DNA of 64,000 nt from Gemmatimonadota bacterium (GCA_022825725.1 JAJDWE010000084.1:16058-80057); one strand, 5' to 3'. Counted from the stretch's first letter, positions 1 to 9,549 are shown. Numbers and translations are program-made. Notes: a model not told the origin generated them from the letters alone.

Positions 1-1336
1 AGGTGCCGGCGAATTCGGTTCCGACGACCGGAGACGCGGGGCGGTCGAAGTCGAGTTTGAGGTCGTTGACCCAGTTGGTGTGGAGGTCGCCGGTGAGGAC
101 GATGGGGTTGGAGGGGCGGCGGTCGTGGAGGAAGGTCATGAGGCGGGCGCGGTCGGCGGGGTAGCCGTCCCATTTGTCCATGGGGAGGGTCAGGGTCTCG
201 GTGCCCTCGAGGAGGCGGGCCATGAAGACCTGGTTGGCGAGGACGTTGTAGCGGGCCGACGACTGGTCGAGGCCGTCGAGGAGCCAGTCGGCCTGCGGGG
301 CTCCGAGGATGGTGGCGGACTCGGCGTGTTGTTCGGGGCAGGGGGGTTGGCGGCGGCCTCCGCAGGGCTGGAGGGTGCGGTACTGCCGGGTGTCGAGGAC
401 GTGAAGGCGCATCAGCGAGCCGAAGTCGAGGCGGCGGTAGAGCTGCGCGTCGGGGCCGGTGGGGAGGGACGCTCGGCGGAGGGGGAAGTGTTCGTAGAGC
501 GCCTGGAAGGCGGCGGTGCGGCGGGCGAGGAAGGCGTCGCGGGCCATCGCCTCGGTGTTGTGGATGCCGGCCCAGTCGTTGTCGACCTCGTGGTCATCGG
601 GGGTGAAGACCCAGGGGGCGGCGGCGTGGGCGGCCTGGAGGTCGGGATCCCTTTTATATAGGGCGTAGCGCGCGCGGTAGGCCTCGAGGGTGCGGGGTTC
701 CTCGGCGTCGTGGCGGCGGACGAGGTCGTTCCGGAGGCCGGGTCCGCTCTCGTAGATGTAGTCGCCGAGGTGGATGACGAGGGACGGGGTCTCGGCGGCC
801 ATGTGGCGGAAGCCGGTGTACCAGCCGCGCTCGTAGTGCTGGCAGGAGACGAAGACGAAATCGAAGCGGTCCGGCATCGCGCCGGGGGCGGGGGCGGTGC
901 GGGTGCGGCCGGCGGGGCTCGTCGCGCCGGCGGCGTGGAACCGGTACCAGTAGTCGCGTTCGGGGTCGAGACCGTCGACCTCCACGTGGACGGAGTGGCC
1001 GAGTTCGGCGAGGGCGGCGGCTTCTCCGCTTCGGACCACGCTCCGGAATCCCTCGTCCGAGGCGACTTCCCACCGTACGGGGAAGGCGGCGGCGGGGTCG
1101 CCGGGCAGGGCGAGGAGGCGGGTCCAGAGGACGACGCCGTCGGCGGCGGGCTCTCCGGAGGCCACGCCGAGTTCGAACGGGAACTGGTCCGCCGACACCG
1201 GGCGGGCGGCGCGCGGGCCGAGTTCGCGGCCGCGCACGGAGGCGCCGGGGCCGAACTGCGCGAGGGGGAGCGGGGCGAGCGCGCAGAAGGCGGCGGAGCG
1301 GGTCCAGGCGGCGAGGAAACCGCGGCGCGACGTCAC
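1..1336 (-). CDS. PhoD-like alkaline phosphatase/phosphodiesterase (3' end outside window)
   Basis: Secreted metallophosphatase that releases phosphate from organic phosphoesters. The GTG start at 1336 is followed at once by a twin-arginine motif (SRRGFL, residues 3-8) and a hydrophobic stretch, so Tat export of a folded metalloenzyme is likely. Residues about 50-150 form the PhoD N-terminal domain (FELGVASGEP, then DGVVLWTRL). The metallophosphatase core follows, with SCQHYERGWYTG, LGDYIYE (Asp near 192) and DDHEVDNDW (His near 249), which are metal ligands of the family. About 445 residues are visible and the frame is open to the window edge, so the C-terminus is missing. It is divergent from the DUF4837 gene. 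No Pho-box-like repeat is visible upstream, although the window has a large phosphate island elsewhere. Confidence 0.9.
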   Translation of the reverse strand, partial: MTSRRGFLAAWTRSAAFCALAPLPLAQFGPGASVRGRELGPRAARPVSADQFPFELGVASGEPAADGVVLWTRLLALPGDPAAAFPVRWEVASDEGFRSVVRSGEAAALAELGHSVHVEVDGLDPERDYWYRFHAAGATSPAGRTRTAPAPGAMPDRFDFVFVSCQHYERGWYTGFRHMAAETPSLVIHLGDYIYESGPGLRNDLVRRHDAEEPRTLEAYRARYALYKRDPDLQAAHAAAPWVFTPDDHEVDNDWAGIHNTEAMARDAFLARRTAAFQALYEHFPLRRASLPTGPDAQLYRRLDFGSLMRLHVLDTRQYRTLQPCGGRRQPPCPEQHAESATILGAPQADWLLDGLDQSSARYNVLANQVFMARLLEGTETLTLPMDKWDGYPADRARLMTFLHDRRPSNPIVLTGDLHTNWVNDLKLDFDRPASPVVGTEFAGT

Positions 1337-1369
1337 GGTGAAAACCGTCCCTCGAGGGGTCCCCTTCGA

Positions 1370-1398
1370 TTGCCGCCGCCAGCCGGCCGATCTAGCTT
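1370..1398 (+). promoter_or_regulatory. Candidate promoter, possibly leaderless, for the DUF4837 lipoprotein gene
   Basis: TTGCCG (1370-1375), a 17-bp spacer and TAGCTT (1393-1398) sit upstream of the ATG at 1406. Only seven bases separate the -10-like hexamer from the start codon and no Shine-Dalgarno sequence is seen, so transcription would start at or next to the ATG. The same TAGCTT hexamer follows TTGACA before the M23 peptidase gene at 9601-9630. This is a visual match only. Confidence 0.4.
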
Positions 1399-1405
1399 CA
1401 CTCGC

Positions 1406-2425
1406 ATGAAAATCCGTCCTCTCGACGCCCTGACGGCGCTCCTCGCGGCCGCGCTCCCGGTCCTCTCCGCCTGCAGCAAGCAGACGGCCTTCGGAGAGGC
1501 GAACAGCCTCATCATCATCGCCCCGGACTCTCTCACGCTGCAAGTGGAGGAGGAGACCCGGCAGGTGCTGGAGCCCACGATCTTCACGAGCCGCGACGAG
1601 AAACAGTACGAGGTCACCTTCGCCGATCCGGGTCACGAAAGCGCGGGCCAGCTGAAACTGTTCCGTAACCTCATCGTGTTCGGGACGGCCGACGATCCGC
1701 TCCTGCTCGAGGTGGCAGAGGAGGCGGGCCAGGACCTCTCCGCGCTCGAGCCGGGCCGCGTCTTCCAGGCCTCCGACGTCTGGGCGCTGGGCCAGACCGT
1801 GACGGCCGCGCTCCTCCGGTCGGGCCGCGAGGCCGAGTCATGGGTCGCGGCGCTGCCGTCGGTCCTGAACGCGGTGGACACGAACTACCGCCATCTGGTG
1901 CTGCGGCGGATGTTCGCGACGGCGGCGGATACCGCGCTCAGGACGGATCTGGGGCGGCGGTTCGGGTTCTCCCTCCTCGTTCCCCAGGTCTACGACCGGA
2001 TCGCCCGGGATCTCGGCGGGGGCGACAGCCTCGTCATCCTGCGCAACGACAACCCGGACCCGAGCGAACTCATCCGTTCGGTTCTCGTCGCCTGGCGCCC
2101 GAACGCGGACTCGCTGACGAGGGAACTCGCGCTGGAGTGGCGGGCGGAGATCGACGGCAGGCACTACAACGTCCCGCAGCGCATCGACGACTCGAACTCG
2201 AGCGTGGTCAACTTCATGTGGGAGGGCCGTCCGGCGCTGGAAGTGACCGGGGTGTGGCAGGATGAGACGGGCGGGTTCCCCGCGGCGGGCCCGTTCATCG
2301 TCTGGCTGGTCGACTGTCCGGCGCGCACGTACTTCGTCGATGCGTGGCTCTATTCGCCGAACCGGCCCAAGTACGAGTACATGCTGCAGCTGCAGGAGAT
2401 ACTCGGATCGTTCCGCTGCGCCTAG
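1406..2425 (+). CDS. DUF4837-family lipoprotein
   Basis: Predicted outer- or inner-membrane lipoprotein of unknown function, 339 aa. The ATG at 1406 begins a signal peptide ending in the lipobox LSAC (Cys near residue 22). The remainder matches my recollection of the DUF4837 family: an early SLIIIAPDS strand, a conserved LEPTIF segment, and a long alpha/beta region including RIARDLGGGDSLVILRND. The family is known mainly from Bacteroidota and Gemmatimonadota and has no assigned activity. A longer in-frame extension upstream overlaps the divergent phosphatase gene and is rejected as antisense reading. The gene stands 50 bp ahead of dnaE and may be co-transcribed with it. Confidence 0.78.
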   Translation: MKIRPLDALTALLAAALPVLSACSKQTAFGEANSLIIIAPDSLTLQVEEETRQVLEPTIFTSRDEKQYEVTFADPGHESAGQLKLFRNLIVFGTADDPLLLEVAEEAGQDLSALEPGRVFQASDVWALGQTVTAALLRSGREAESWVAALPSVLNAVDTNYRHLVLRRMFATAADTALRTDLGRRFGFSLLVPQVYDRIARDLGGGDSLVILRNDNPDPSELIRSVLVAWRPNADSLTRELALEWRAEIDGRHYNVPQRIDDSNSSVVNFMWEGRPALEVTGVWQDETGGFPAAGPFIVWLVDCPARTYFVDAWLYSPNRPKYEYMLQLQEILGSFRCA

Positions 2426-2475
2426 CCGAACGCGACAACCGAATCTGACACGCCTGGCCGGACAGGGTCGCCTGG

Positions 2476-5400
2476 ATGCCGTTCGTACATCTGCACACAC
2501 ATAGCGAGTACTCGCTCCTCGACGGGGCGAACCGGATCGACGACCTCATCGACCGCGCGATCGAACTCGGCATGCCCGCGCTCGCCCTCACGGACCACGG
2601 CAACCTCCACGGCGCGTGGGAGTTCCAGGAGAAGGCGCGCGCGAAGGGGATCAAGCCGATCCTCGGCTGCGAGGTCTACGTCGCGTACGGCGACCGCCGG
2701 GCCCGCAGGCGGGAAGAGGGGGCCCCGGCCCTCAACGCCCACCTCCTCCTGCTCGCCGAGAACCGGCGCGGGTACCAGAACCTCGTGAAGCTCTCGTCCA
2801 TCGGGTACACGGAAGGCTTCTACCGCCGCCCCCGCGTGGACCGCGAGGTGCTTGAGAAGTATGCGGAGGGGATCATCTGCCTCTCCGCCTGCCTCGCCGG
2901 CGAGGTCCCGCGCTACCTGCAGTACGAGCGGTACGACGAGGCGAAGGAAGCCGCGGAGTGGCACGCGCGGGTGTTCAAGGACCGGTACTGGCTCGAACTC
3001 CAGAACCACGGAATTCCGAAGCAGGACGTCATCAACCGGGGGATCATCCAGCTCTCCGAGGAACTCGGACTTCCGCTCGTCGTGACGAACGACGCGCACT
3101 ACCTGCGGCGCGAGGACGCGGACGCGCACGACACGCTCCTCTGCATCGGGACGGGCAAGGACAAGGACGACCCCGACCGGCTCCGCTTCCACGGGGAGGA
3201 GAGCTACTTCAAGACCGCCGACGAGATGGCGGAACTCTTCCCGGACCTGCCCGGCCTGCTCGCCGAGACGGTGAAGATCGCGGACCGCTGCAACGTCGAG
3301 TTCGAGAAGCAGTACCAGCTGCCCGACTTCCCGCTCCCGGACCGCTTCCCCGAACCCATGGCGATGCTGCGCCACGAGGCGACGGAGGGGGCGAAGGCCC
3401 GGTACGGCGATCCTCTGCCCGAGGAGGTGCGCGAGCGCCTCGACTACGAACTCGGGGTCATCGAGAACACGGGGTACGCGGGATACCTGCTCATCGTCTG
3501 GGACTTCATCGTCGCGGCGCGCGAACGCGACATCCCGGTCGGGCCCGGCCGCGGGTCGGCCGCGGGGTCGATCATCTGCTACGCGCTCGGCATCACCGAC
3601 GTGGACCCGCTCGAGTTCGACCTCCTCTTCGAGCGCTTCCTGAACCCGGAACGCGTCTCGATGCCGGACATCGACATCGACTTCTGCTACGAGCGCCGCG
3701 GCGAGGTCATCGACTACGTGCGGGAGAAGTACGGACAGGCCTCGGTCGGGCAGATCATCACCTTCGGGACGATGAAGGCGCGCGCCGTGATCCGGGACGT
3801 GGGCCGGGTGCTCGGCTTCTCCCCGTCGGACACGGATCGCCTCGCGAAGCTCGTGCCGTCGACGCCGGGGTACTCGCTCACGGTGGCGCAGGCGAGGAAG
3901 AAGGTGCCGGAACTGGCCGAGAGCGACCGCGAGGACGCCCAGGTCAGGAGGCTCCTCGACTACGCGGAAAGCATCGAGGGGCTCGCGCGCCACAGCTCCG
4001 TGCACGCGGCGGGCGTCGTGATCGCCCCGGGACCGCTCGACGACTACGTGCCGATCTGCTCGGATTCGAAGAGCGGCGCGGTGATCACGCAGTTCGACAT
4101 GAACGCGCTCGAGAAGGCGGGCATGCTCAAGATGGACTTCCTGGGCCTGCGCACGCTGACCGTGATCGACGATGCGGCGCGGAACGTGGACGAACGGCAC
4201 GGGATCCGCGTGGACTGGGAGGAGATCGGCCTCGAGGACCCGGCCGTGTACGAGATGCTCGCGGCCGGCCGCACGAGCGGCGTGTTCCAGTTCGAGTCCA
4301 GCCTCGCGACGGACAAGCTGCGCGCGATGCGCTGCGACCGCTTCGACGACCTCGTCGCCGTCAACGCGCTCATCCGCCCGGGTCCGCTCGACTCCGGGAT
4401 GACGGACGTCTACATCCGCCGCAAGCGTGGCGAGGCGGTCGAGTACCCGCACCCCGACCTGAAGGAGGTCCTCGAGCCGACGTACGGGGTCATCACCTAC
4501 CAGGAGCAGGTGATGCGGGCGGCCAACCTGCTCGCGGGGTTCTCGCTCGCCGAAGCGGACGTCCTCCGGAAGGCGGTGGGGAAGAAGGACGCCGAACTCA
4601 CGGACAAGGTCCTCGGGGAGTTCGTCACGCGCGCGGTCGAGCGCGGGGTGAAGAAACCGAAGGCGGTCGAGATCGCCAAGCTCATCCGCACCTTCGGCCG
4701 CTACGGCTTCAACAAGGCGCACAGCGTCGCGTACGCGCTCCTCTCCTACCGCACGGCGTGGCTCAAGGCGCACTATCCGGCCGAGTTCATGGCCGGCCTC
4801 CTCTCGTCGGAGATCGGGAGCACCGACTCGGTCGTCCAGTACATCGGCGCGGCCCGGTCGCTCGGGATCCGCGTGCTTCCCCCCTCGGTCGCGGAATCGG
4901 GGTACCGCTTCACGGTCGTCGACGACCCGGACAATCCGGGGAAGTCGGCGATCCGCTTCGGGCTCGGCGCGATCAAGGGCGTGGGACACTCCGCGATCCG
5001 GTCGATTCAGACGGCGCGGGAGGAGGCACCCTTCGAGAGCTTCATGGACTTCCTCGAGCGGATCGACCTGCGGCTCAACAACTCGCGGGTGATCCAGGCG
5101 CTGATCGGCGCCGGGGCGCTCGACGACATGGGCGATCGCGCGGCCCTCTCCGCCGGCCTCGAGGTCATGCTCAACGAGGCGCAGCTCCGCCGACAGGAGG
5201 CGGAGAGCGGGCAGACGAGCCTGTTCGGGGGCGAGTCGGCGGAGACGCGGCCGGAAGTCGAACTCCCGATCGTGTCCGCGTGGAGCGAACGCGACCGCCT
5301 GCGCGAGGAGAAGGAACGCCTCGGGTTCTACATCTCCGGACACCCGCTCGAGCGCTACCGGGATCTCGTCGAGCTGTACTCGCTGGAAGCGAAGACGACG

Positions 5401-5952
5401 AACCTGCGCGCGCGCCGCGACCGCAAGGTGGAGGTCCCCTGCGTCGTCACCGAGACGTCGGTCCGCACCGCGCGCAAGGACGGCCGGGAGTGGGCGCGCC
5501 TCACGATCGAGGATTTCCACGGGACGGCGACGACGCTCGTGTTCGGCGACGTCTGGCAGAAGAACCGCGACCTCCTCACGGACGACCGTCCGGTGCTGAT
5601 CGCGGGGACGGTGTCGGGCAACTCGCGGGATGACGACGACCCGCCCATCTTCCTCGACTCCGTGCGCCCGCTGGCGGATGTGCGCGACGAGGGGCAGGTG
5701 GGGATCCTGATCGAACTCCGGGAGGATGAACAGCCGGAGCCCGGTGCGTTCACGCGTGCCCGGGAGCTGCTGGAGGCCTCGCCGGGGCGCGGTCCGCTCT
5801 ACCTCGAAGCCGGGTCTGCGGAGCCGGAAGACGAGGAGCGACCCTCGCGATTCGCGTCGCGATCCCTGCGCGTGGACCCGACGCCGACCCTCGTCGAGGA
5901 GCTGCGCGGACTGCTCGGCGGAAGCGGCGTGAGACTGGTCCGGAGTCGCTGA
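2476..5952 (+). CDS. dnaE: DNA polymerase III subunit alpha
   Basis: Replicative DNA polymerase catalytic subunit, 1158 aa, normal for DnaE1. The N-terminal PHP domain (about 1-210) starts with HLHTHSEYSLLDG and continues with TDHGNLHG, GCEVYVA, LSACLAGEV and NDAHY. Its metal ligands therefore look intact, as in Thermus-type enzymes that have PHP exonuclease activity, and unlike the degenerate E. coli domain. The palm motif PDIDIDF gives D398/D400/D402 and the third catalytic Asp is about D554 (KMDFLGLRTL). Helix-hairpin-helix and OB-fold regions follow, with VEVPCVVTETS marking the OB start. The ATG at 2476 is the conserved N-terminus (MPFVHLHTH). A 1194-codon open frame on the opposite strand is a composition artefact. 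Confidence 0.98.
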   Translation: MPFVHLHTHSEYSLLDGANRIDDLIDRAIELGMPALALTDHGNLHGAWEFQEKARAKGIKPILGCEVYVAYGDRRARRREEGAPALNAHLLLLAENRRGYQNLVKLSSIGYTEGFYRRPRVDREVLEKYAEGIICLSACLAGEVPRYLQYERYDEAKEAAEWHARVFKDRYWLELQNHGIPKQDVINRGIIQLSEELGLPLVVTNDAHYLRREDADAHDTLLCIGTGKDKDDPDRLRFHGEESYFKTADEMAELFPDLPGLLAETVKIADRCNVEFEKQYQLPDFPLPDRFPEPMAMLRHEATEGAKARYGDPLPEEVRERLDYELGVIENTGYAGYLLIVWDFIVAARERDIPVGPGRGSAAGSIICYALGITDVDPLEFDLLFERFLNPERVSMPDIDIDFCYERRGEVIDYVREKYGQASVGQIITFGTMKARAVIRDVGRVLGFSPSDTDRLAKLVPSTPGYSLTVAQARKKVPELAESDREDAQVRRLLDYAESIEGLARHSSVHAAGVVIAPGPLDDYVPICSDSKSGAVITQFDMNALEKAGMLKMDFLGLRTLTVIDDAARNVDERHGIRVDWEEIGLEDPAVYEMLAAGRTSGVFQFESSLATDKLRAMRCDRFDDLVAVNALIRPGPLDSGMTDVYIRRKRGEAVEYPHPDLKEVLEPTYGVITYQEQVMRAANLLAGFSLAEADVLRKAVGKKDAELTDKVLGEFVTRAVERGVKKPKAVEIAKLIRTFGRYGFNKAHSVAYALLSYRTAWLKAHYPAEFMAGLLSSEIGSTDSVVQYIGAARSLGIRVLPPSVAESGYRFTVVDDPDNPGKSAIRFGLGAIKGVGHSAIRSIQTAREEAPFESFMDFLERIDLRLNNSRVIQALIGAGALDDMGDRAALSAGLEVMLNEAQLRRQEAESGQTSLFGGESAETRPEVELPIVSAWSERDRLREEKERLGFYISGHPLERYRDLVELYSLEAKTTNLRARRDRKVEVPCVVTETSVRTARKDGREWARLTIEDFHGTATTLVFGDVWQKNRDLLTDDRPVLIAGTVSGNSRDDDDPPIFLDSVRPLADVRDEGQVGILIELREDEQPEPGAFTRARELLEASPGRGPLYLEAGSAEPEDEERPSRFASRSLRVDPTPTLVEELRGLLGGSGVRLVRSR

Positions 5953-6062
5953 CGGTTCGGCGCCTCTCCGGCCCCCCGCTGGCCGGATCACCGTCCGCGG
6001 GCCCATTTTGTGCGGTCAGCCGACGGATGGATGTCGGCTCCGGGACCGAGAGATGATCGCGT

Positions 6063-7010
6063 ATGTCGATAGAACACGAGGGCTTGGCCGAGCTCCGCAG
6101 CCATGTGGAGGAGCTTCGGAACAAGGCCAGAGAGAGCGGGATCGATGTGAGCGCGGAGCTGGGGCCGCTGGAAGCCCAGCTCGCCGCTGCGCACGATGAG
6201 GCCATGGCCCGGCTCTCGCGTTTCGACCGCGTAAAGCTCGCCCGCAACCAGGACCGCCCCTTCTCGCTCGACTACATCCAGGGCATCGGCACGGACTTCT
6301 TCGAGCTGAGAGGCGACCGGGTCTTCCGCGACGACCCGGCGATCGTCGGCGGCTGGCTCAAGCTCGACGGCCGCTCCGTCATGGTCATCGGGCACCAGAA
6401 GGGCCGGGAGATGAAGGAGAACCTGCGCCGCAACTTCGGTTCTCCCCACCCCGAGGGATACCGCAAGGCGAAGCGCCTGCTGCGGCTGGCCGAGAAGTTC
6501 GGCCGCCCCGTCATCACCTTCATCGACACGCAGGGGGCGTATCCCGGCATCGGCGCGGAGGAGCGGGGCCAGGCGGAGGCGATCGCCCGCAACCTCGCCG
6601 TGATGGCGGGCCTGCGCGTCCCGATCGTGAGCTGCGTCATCGGCGAGGGAGGCTCGGGCGGGGCCCTGGGGATCGGCGTGGCGGACCGCGTCCTGATGAT
6701 GGAGAACGCGATCTACTCCGTGATCTCGCCCGAGGGGTGCGCCGCGATCCTGTGGCGGAGCCGCGAGCACTCCGACAAGGCGGCGGAGGCGCTCAAGCTC
6801 ACCGCCCGCGACCTGCAGGATCTGGGCGTCGTGGACCACGTCATCCCGGAGCCCCGGGGCGGGGCGCACACGGATCGGGAGGCCGCGGTCGAAGCGATGG
6901 GCGCCGCGATCCGGCGCCATCTGCGGGAGCTCGCGAAGCTGGAGCCGGACGACCTCGTCGAGGCCCGGCGGGACAAGTACTACGCCATCGGCGCCTGGGA
7001 GGAGAGGTGA
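6063..7010 (+). CDS. accA: Acetyl-CoA carboxylase carboxyltransferase subunit alpha
   Basis: Alpha subunit of the acetyl-CoA carboxylase carboxyltransferase, which with AccD moves CO2 from carboxybiotin to acetyl-CoA to make malonyl-CoA for fatty acid synthesis. The protein is 315 aa, close to the usual length. It has the N-terminal coiled-coil (LAELRSHVEELRNKARESG) and the crotonase-like core with GHQKGRE, FIDTQGAYPGIGAEERGQ, GEGGSGGALGIGVADRVLM and SPEGCAAILW. AccD is not in the window. The stop overlaps the GTG start of the next gene by GTGA, so accA, ricT and metG are probably one transcript. Confidence 0.97.
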   Translation: MSIEHEGLAELRSHVEELRNKARESGIDVSAELGPLEAQLAAAHDEAMARLSRFDRVKLARNQDRPFSLDYIQGIGTDFFELRGDRVFRDDPAIVGGWLKLDGRSVMVIGHQKGREMKENLRRNFGSPHPEGYRKAKRLLRLAEKFGRPVITFIDTQGAYPGIGAEERGQAEAIARNLAVMAGLRVPIVSCVIGEGGSGGALGIGVADRVLMMENAIYSVISPEGCAAILWRSREHSDKAAEALKLTARDLQDLGVVDHVIPEPRGGAHTDREAAVEAMGAAIRRHLRELAKLEPDDLVEARRDKYYAIGAWEER

Positions 7011-8026
7011 GCGAGGGCCGGCGGCCGCGCCCTGTGCGGCCGACCCCCCCGAGTCCCGCGGCGCCCCCGACTCCGGCAGCGCCCCCAAGTCCGGCGGCGC
7101 CCCCGAGCCCCGCGGCGACGCCGGATCCCGTCGGGTCTACGAGTCCGGCGGCGGGCGCCCGGAGCCAGGTCCTCGAGGTCCAGTTCAAGGGCCTTCGCTC
7201 CGACTTCTTCGCCTTCAGCGGCGCCCCCCCGCTGGCGGAGCGGGAGTACGTCGTCGTGGAGGCGGACCGCGGGCAGGACATCGGGTGGGTGAAACGCGCG
7301 GCCTCGGCCAAGGACCTGGCCTGCGAAGGGGGCTGCGACGCCGTGGGCGAACGCCAGGTCCCCCTGCCCTCCCGTCGCGTGATCCGCCGCGCCGCGCCGG
7401 CCGACGTCCTGCGGCTGCAGCAGCTGCGCGACCAGGAACTCGAGGTGCGCCGGCGCACCCGCGAACTCGCGATGAAACACCGGCTGCGGATGAAGGTGAG
7501 CGAGGCGGAGTGGCAGTGGGACCGCAACAAGCTCACCGTCTACTTCACCGCGGAGAAGCGGGTCGACTTCCGCGCCCTCGTGCGGGACATGGCCCGCTCC
7601 TTCCGGACCCGCATCGACCTCCGGCAGATCGGCGTCCGCGACGAGGCGCGCCGTCTCGGGGGGCTCGGCCGCTGCCGCCGCGAACTCTGCTGCCGCTCCT
7701 GGCTCACCTCCATCGAGCCCGTCACGCTTCAGCTCGCAAAGGACCAGGGCCTCTCCCTCAACCCGAGCCAGATCTCGGGCGCCTGCGGCCGTCTCATGAA
7801 CTGCCTCCGCTACGAGCACGCCGTGTACGCGCAGGCGAAGAAGCGCTTCCCGCCCGTGGGCCGGACGATCCGGACCGCCAAGGGCCGCGAGGACGTGAAG
7901 TCGTGGGACCTGTTCGAGGAGACCGTGTCGCTCCAGGCGGGGGACGGAGAGACCCGCACGATCCCGCTCGCCCAGCTGAACGACGAAAGGCGTACGGCGC
8001 GGCGCGCCGAGCTGGACCGCCGCTAG
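7007..8026 (+). CDS. ricT: PSP1/RicT-family protein with a proline-alanine-rich N-terminal tail
   Basis: RicT (YaaT/PSP1) homologue. In Firmicutes RicT belongs to the RicA-RicF-RicT iron-sulfur complex that affects RNase Y activity; a role here is inference. GTG at 7007 overlaps the accA stop (GTGA), giving 339 aa. Residues about 9-48 are a low-complexity tail of repeated SPAAPP/TPAAPP units, atypical for the family. The PSP1 core follows, with the conserved GLGRCRRELCCRSW and SGACGRLMNCLRYEH cysteine motifs that may bind Fe-S. It is directly followed by metG with a one-base overlap; a ricT-metG neighbourhood is common in bacteria. Longer upstream starts lie inside accA and are rejected. Confidence 0.88.
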   Translation: MSEGRRPRPVRPTPPSPAAPPTPAAPPSPAAPPSPAATPDPVGSTSPAAGARSQVLEVQFKGLRSDFFAFSGAPPLAEREYVVVEADRGQDIGWVKRAASAKDLACEGGCDAVGERQVPLPSRRVIRRAAPADVLRLQQLRDQELEVRRRTRELAMKHRLRMKVSEAEWQWDRNKLTVYFTAEKRVDFRALVRDMARSFRTRIDLRQIGVRDEARRLGGLGRCRRELCCRSWLTSIEPVTLQLAKDQGLSLNPSQISGACGRLMNCLRYEHAVYAQAKKRFPPVGRTIRTAKGREDVKSWDLFEETVSLQAGDGETRTIPLAQLNDERRTARRAELDRR

Positions 8027-9549
8027 TGCCCCGGTTCTATCTCACGACGGCGATCGACTACTCGAACGGCGACCCCCACCTGGGACACGCGATCGAGAAG
8101 ATCGGCGCCGACGTGGTCGCCCGGTACCGGCGCGCCTGCGGGGACGACGTCCACTTTCTCATCGGGATGGACGAGCACGGGCAGAAGGTCCAGCAGGAGG
8201 CGGAGAAGCAGGGATCGGCCCCCGCGGAATGGGTGGACCGGATCGCCGAGGCGTTCCTCGACGTCTGGCGGCGCCTGGGGCTGTCGAACGACGACTTCAT
8301 CCGGACCTCGGAACCGCGCCACCACCGCGGCGTGACCGCGCTCATGGAGCGGATCGCCGAGAACGGGGACTTCCGCCGCTCGAAGTACGAGGGCCACTAC
8401 TGCGCCGGGTGCGAGGCCTTCAAGAAGGACGAGGAACTCACGGACGGGCGCTGCCCGCTCCACCCCGGGCGCGAGATCGAGTGGACGGAGGAGGAGAACT
8501 GGTTCTTCAAGCTCTCCGACTACCGGGACACGCTCCTCGAACGGCTGCGGAACGACCCGGCCTCCGTGCGGCCCCGGACGCGCCGCAACGAAATCATGCG
8601 ACTGCTGGAATCCGGACTCGACGACATCTCGGCCTCCCGCTCCAGGATCCGCTGGGGGGTCCCCTTCCCGGGGGACGAGGGGCATACGGTCTACGTGTGG
8701 TTCGACGCGCTGTCGAACTACATCACGGCGATCGGCTATCCGGACGGCGAGGCGTTCGGGAAGTTCTGGCCCGCGGACCTCCACATCATCGGCAAGGACA
8801 TCACGCGCTTCCACTGCGTGTACTGGCCGGCGATGCTGCTGGCGGCGGGCGTGGAGCCGGCGAAGAGCGTGTGGGGCCACGGCTTCATCAAGATCGGCGG
8901 GGCGAAGCTCTCGAAGTCGGCGGGCACGGAACTCGGTCTCGTCGAACTCATCGAACGGCACGGGCCGGACGCGCTGCGGTACTTCCTGCTGCGGGAGGTG
9001 CCCTGGGACGGCGACCGCGACTACGCGTCGACGGAGGCCTTCATCGAGCAGTTCGACCGCCGCTACACGACGGATCTCGCGAACGACCTCGGCAACCTCC
9101 TGAACCGCGTGGTCTCGATGGTCTCCAGGTACCGCGGAGGGGACGTGCCGGCCTCGCGGGGCGGAGAACTCGCGGAAAAGGCGGCGGCCGCCCTCGCGGA
9201 ATACCGCGCGGCGATGGAGGGCTACCTGCTGCACAAGGGCCTGGCGGCGGCGTTCGACGTCGTGCGCGCGGCGAACGGGTTCGTGGACGAGACGAAGCCG
9301 TGGGCGCTCGCGAAGGCGGAGCGCGAGGCGGGCGCGGACGCGGGTCCGCTCGACGGAGTGCTGTCGCAGCTCATCGGGGCGCTCGGCGCGGTGGCCGCGA
9401 TGCTCGCCCCCTTCACTCCGCGGAAGGCCGCCGAACTCTGGGGGACGCTGGGGGGCGACGGATCGCCGCCGGCCTTCGAGCGTCTCGAGCCGTCCGTGGC
9501 CGGACTCCGGACCGTGCGTCCGGGCGGCGTGCTCTTCCCGCGCCCCTGA
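8026..9549 (+). CDS. metG: Methionyl-tRNA synthetase
   Basis: Class I aminoacyl-tRNA synthetase charging tRNA-Met, 507 aa from the GTG at 8026, whose first base is the last base of the ricT stop. The N-terminus reads VPRFYLTTAIDYSNGDPHLGHA, quoted here only as its landmarks: the HIGH-type signature is HLGH. A zinc knuckle CAGCEAF and later CPLHP follows. The KMSKS loop appears as KLSKS (in GGAKLSKSAGTEL), a conservative variant. The helical anticodon-binding domain lies C-terminal. No C-terminal tRNA-binding (EMAP-like) dimerisation domain is present, so this is the short form. In-frame extension upstream lies wholly within ricT and is not real. Confidence 0.96.
   Translation: MPRFYLTTAIDYSNGDPHLGHAIEKIGADVVARYRRACGDDVHFLIGMDEHGQKVQQEAEKQGSAPAEWVDRIAEAFLDVWRRLGLSNDDFIRTSEPRHHRGVTALMERIAENGDFRRSKYEGHYCAGCEAFKKDEELTDGRCPLHPGREIEWTEEENWFFKLSDYRDTLLERLRNDPASVRPRTRRNEIMRLLESGLDDISASRSRIRWGVPFPGDEGHTVYVWFDALSNYITAIGYPDGEAFGKFWPADLHIIGKDITRFHCVYWPAMLLAAGVEPAKSVWGHGFIKIGGAKLSKSAGTELGLVELIERHGPDALRYFLLREVPWDGDRDYASTEAFIEQFDRRYTTDLANDLGNLLNRVVSMVSRYRGGDVPASRGGELAEKAAAALAEYRAAMEGYLLHKGLAAAFDVVRAANGFVDETKPWALAKAEREAGADAGPLDGVLSQLIGALGAVAAMLAPFTPRKAAELWGTLGGDGSPPAFERLEPSVAGLRTVRPGGVLFPRP

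Noticed and set aside
80..1320. Plus-strand frames in the first 1.3 kb
   Set aside because: They are shadows of the PhoD-like gene on the minus strand, which shows Tat and metallophosphatase motifs.
5970..5995. TCCGGCC...GGCCGGA hairpin after dnaE, considered as a terminator
   Set aside because: No U tract follows on either strand and it lies only 70 bp before accA; too weak to call.
2422..6006. A 1194-codon open frame on the minus strand opposite dnaE
   Set aside because: It is the antisense shadow of a strongly coding GC-rich gene, with Arg/Val/Glu-rich low-information sequence and no domain; dnaE is unambiguous on the plus strand.
7040..7135. Repeated SPAAPP-coding units in ricT, considered as a possible CRISPR or VNTR locus
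   Set aside because: They are irregular 9-18 bp coding repeats within one frame, without spacers; a proline-rich linker explains them.
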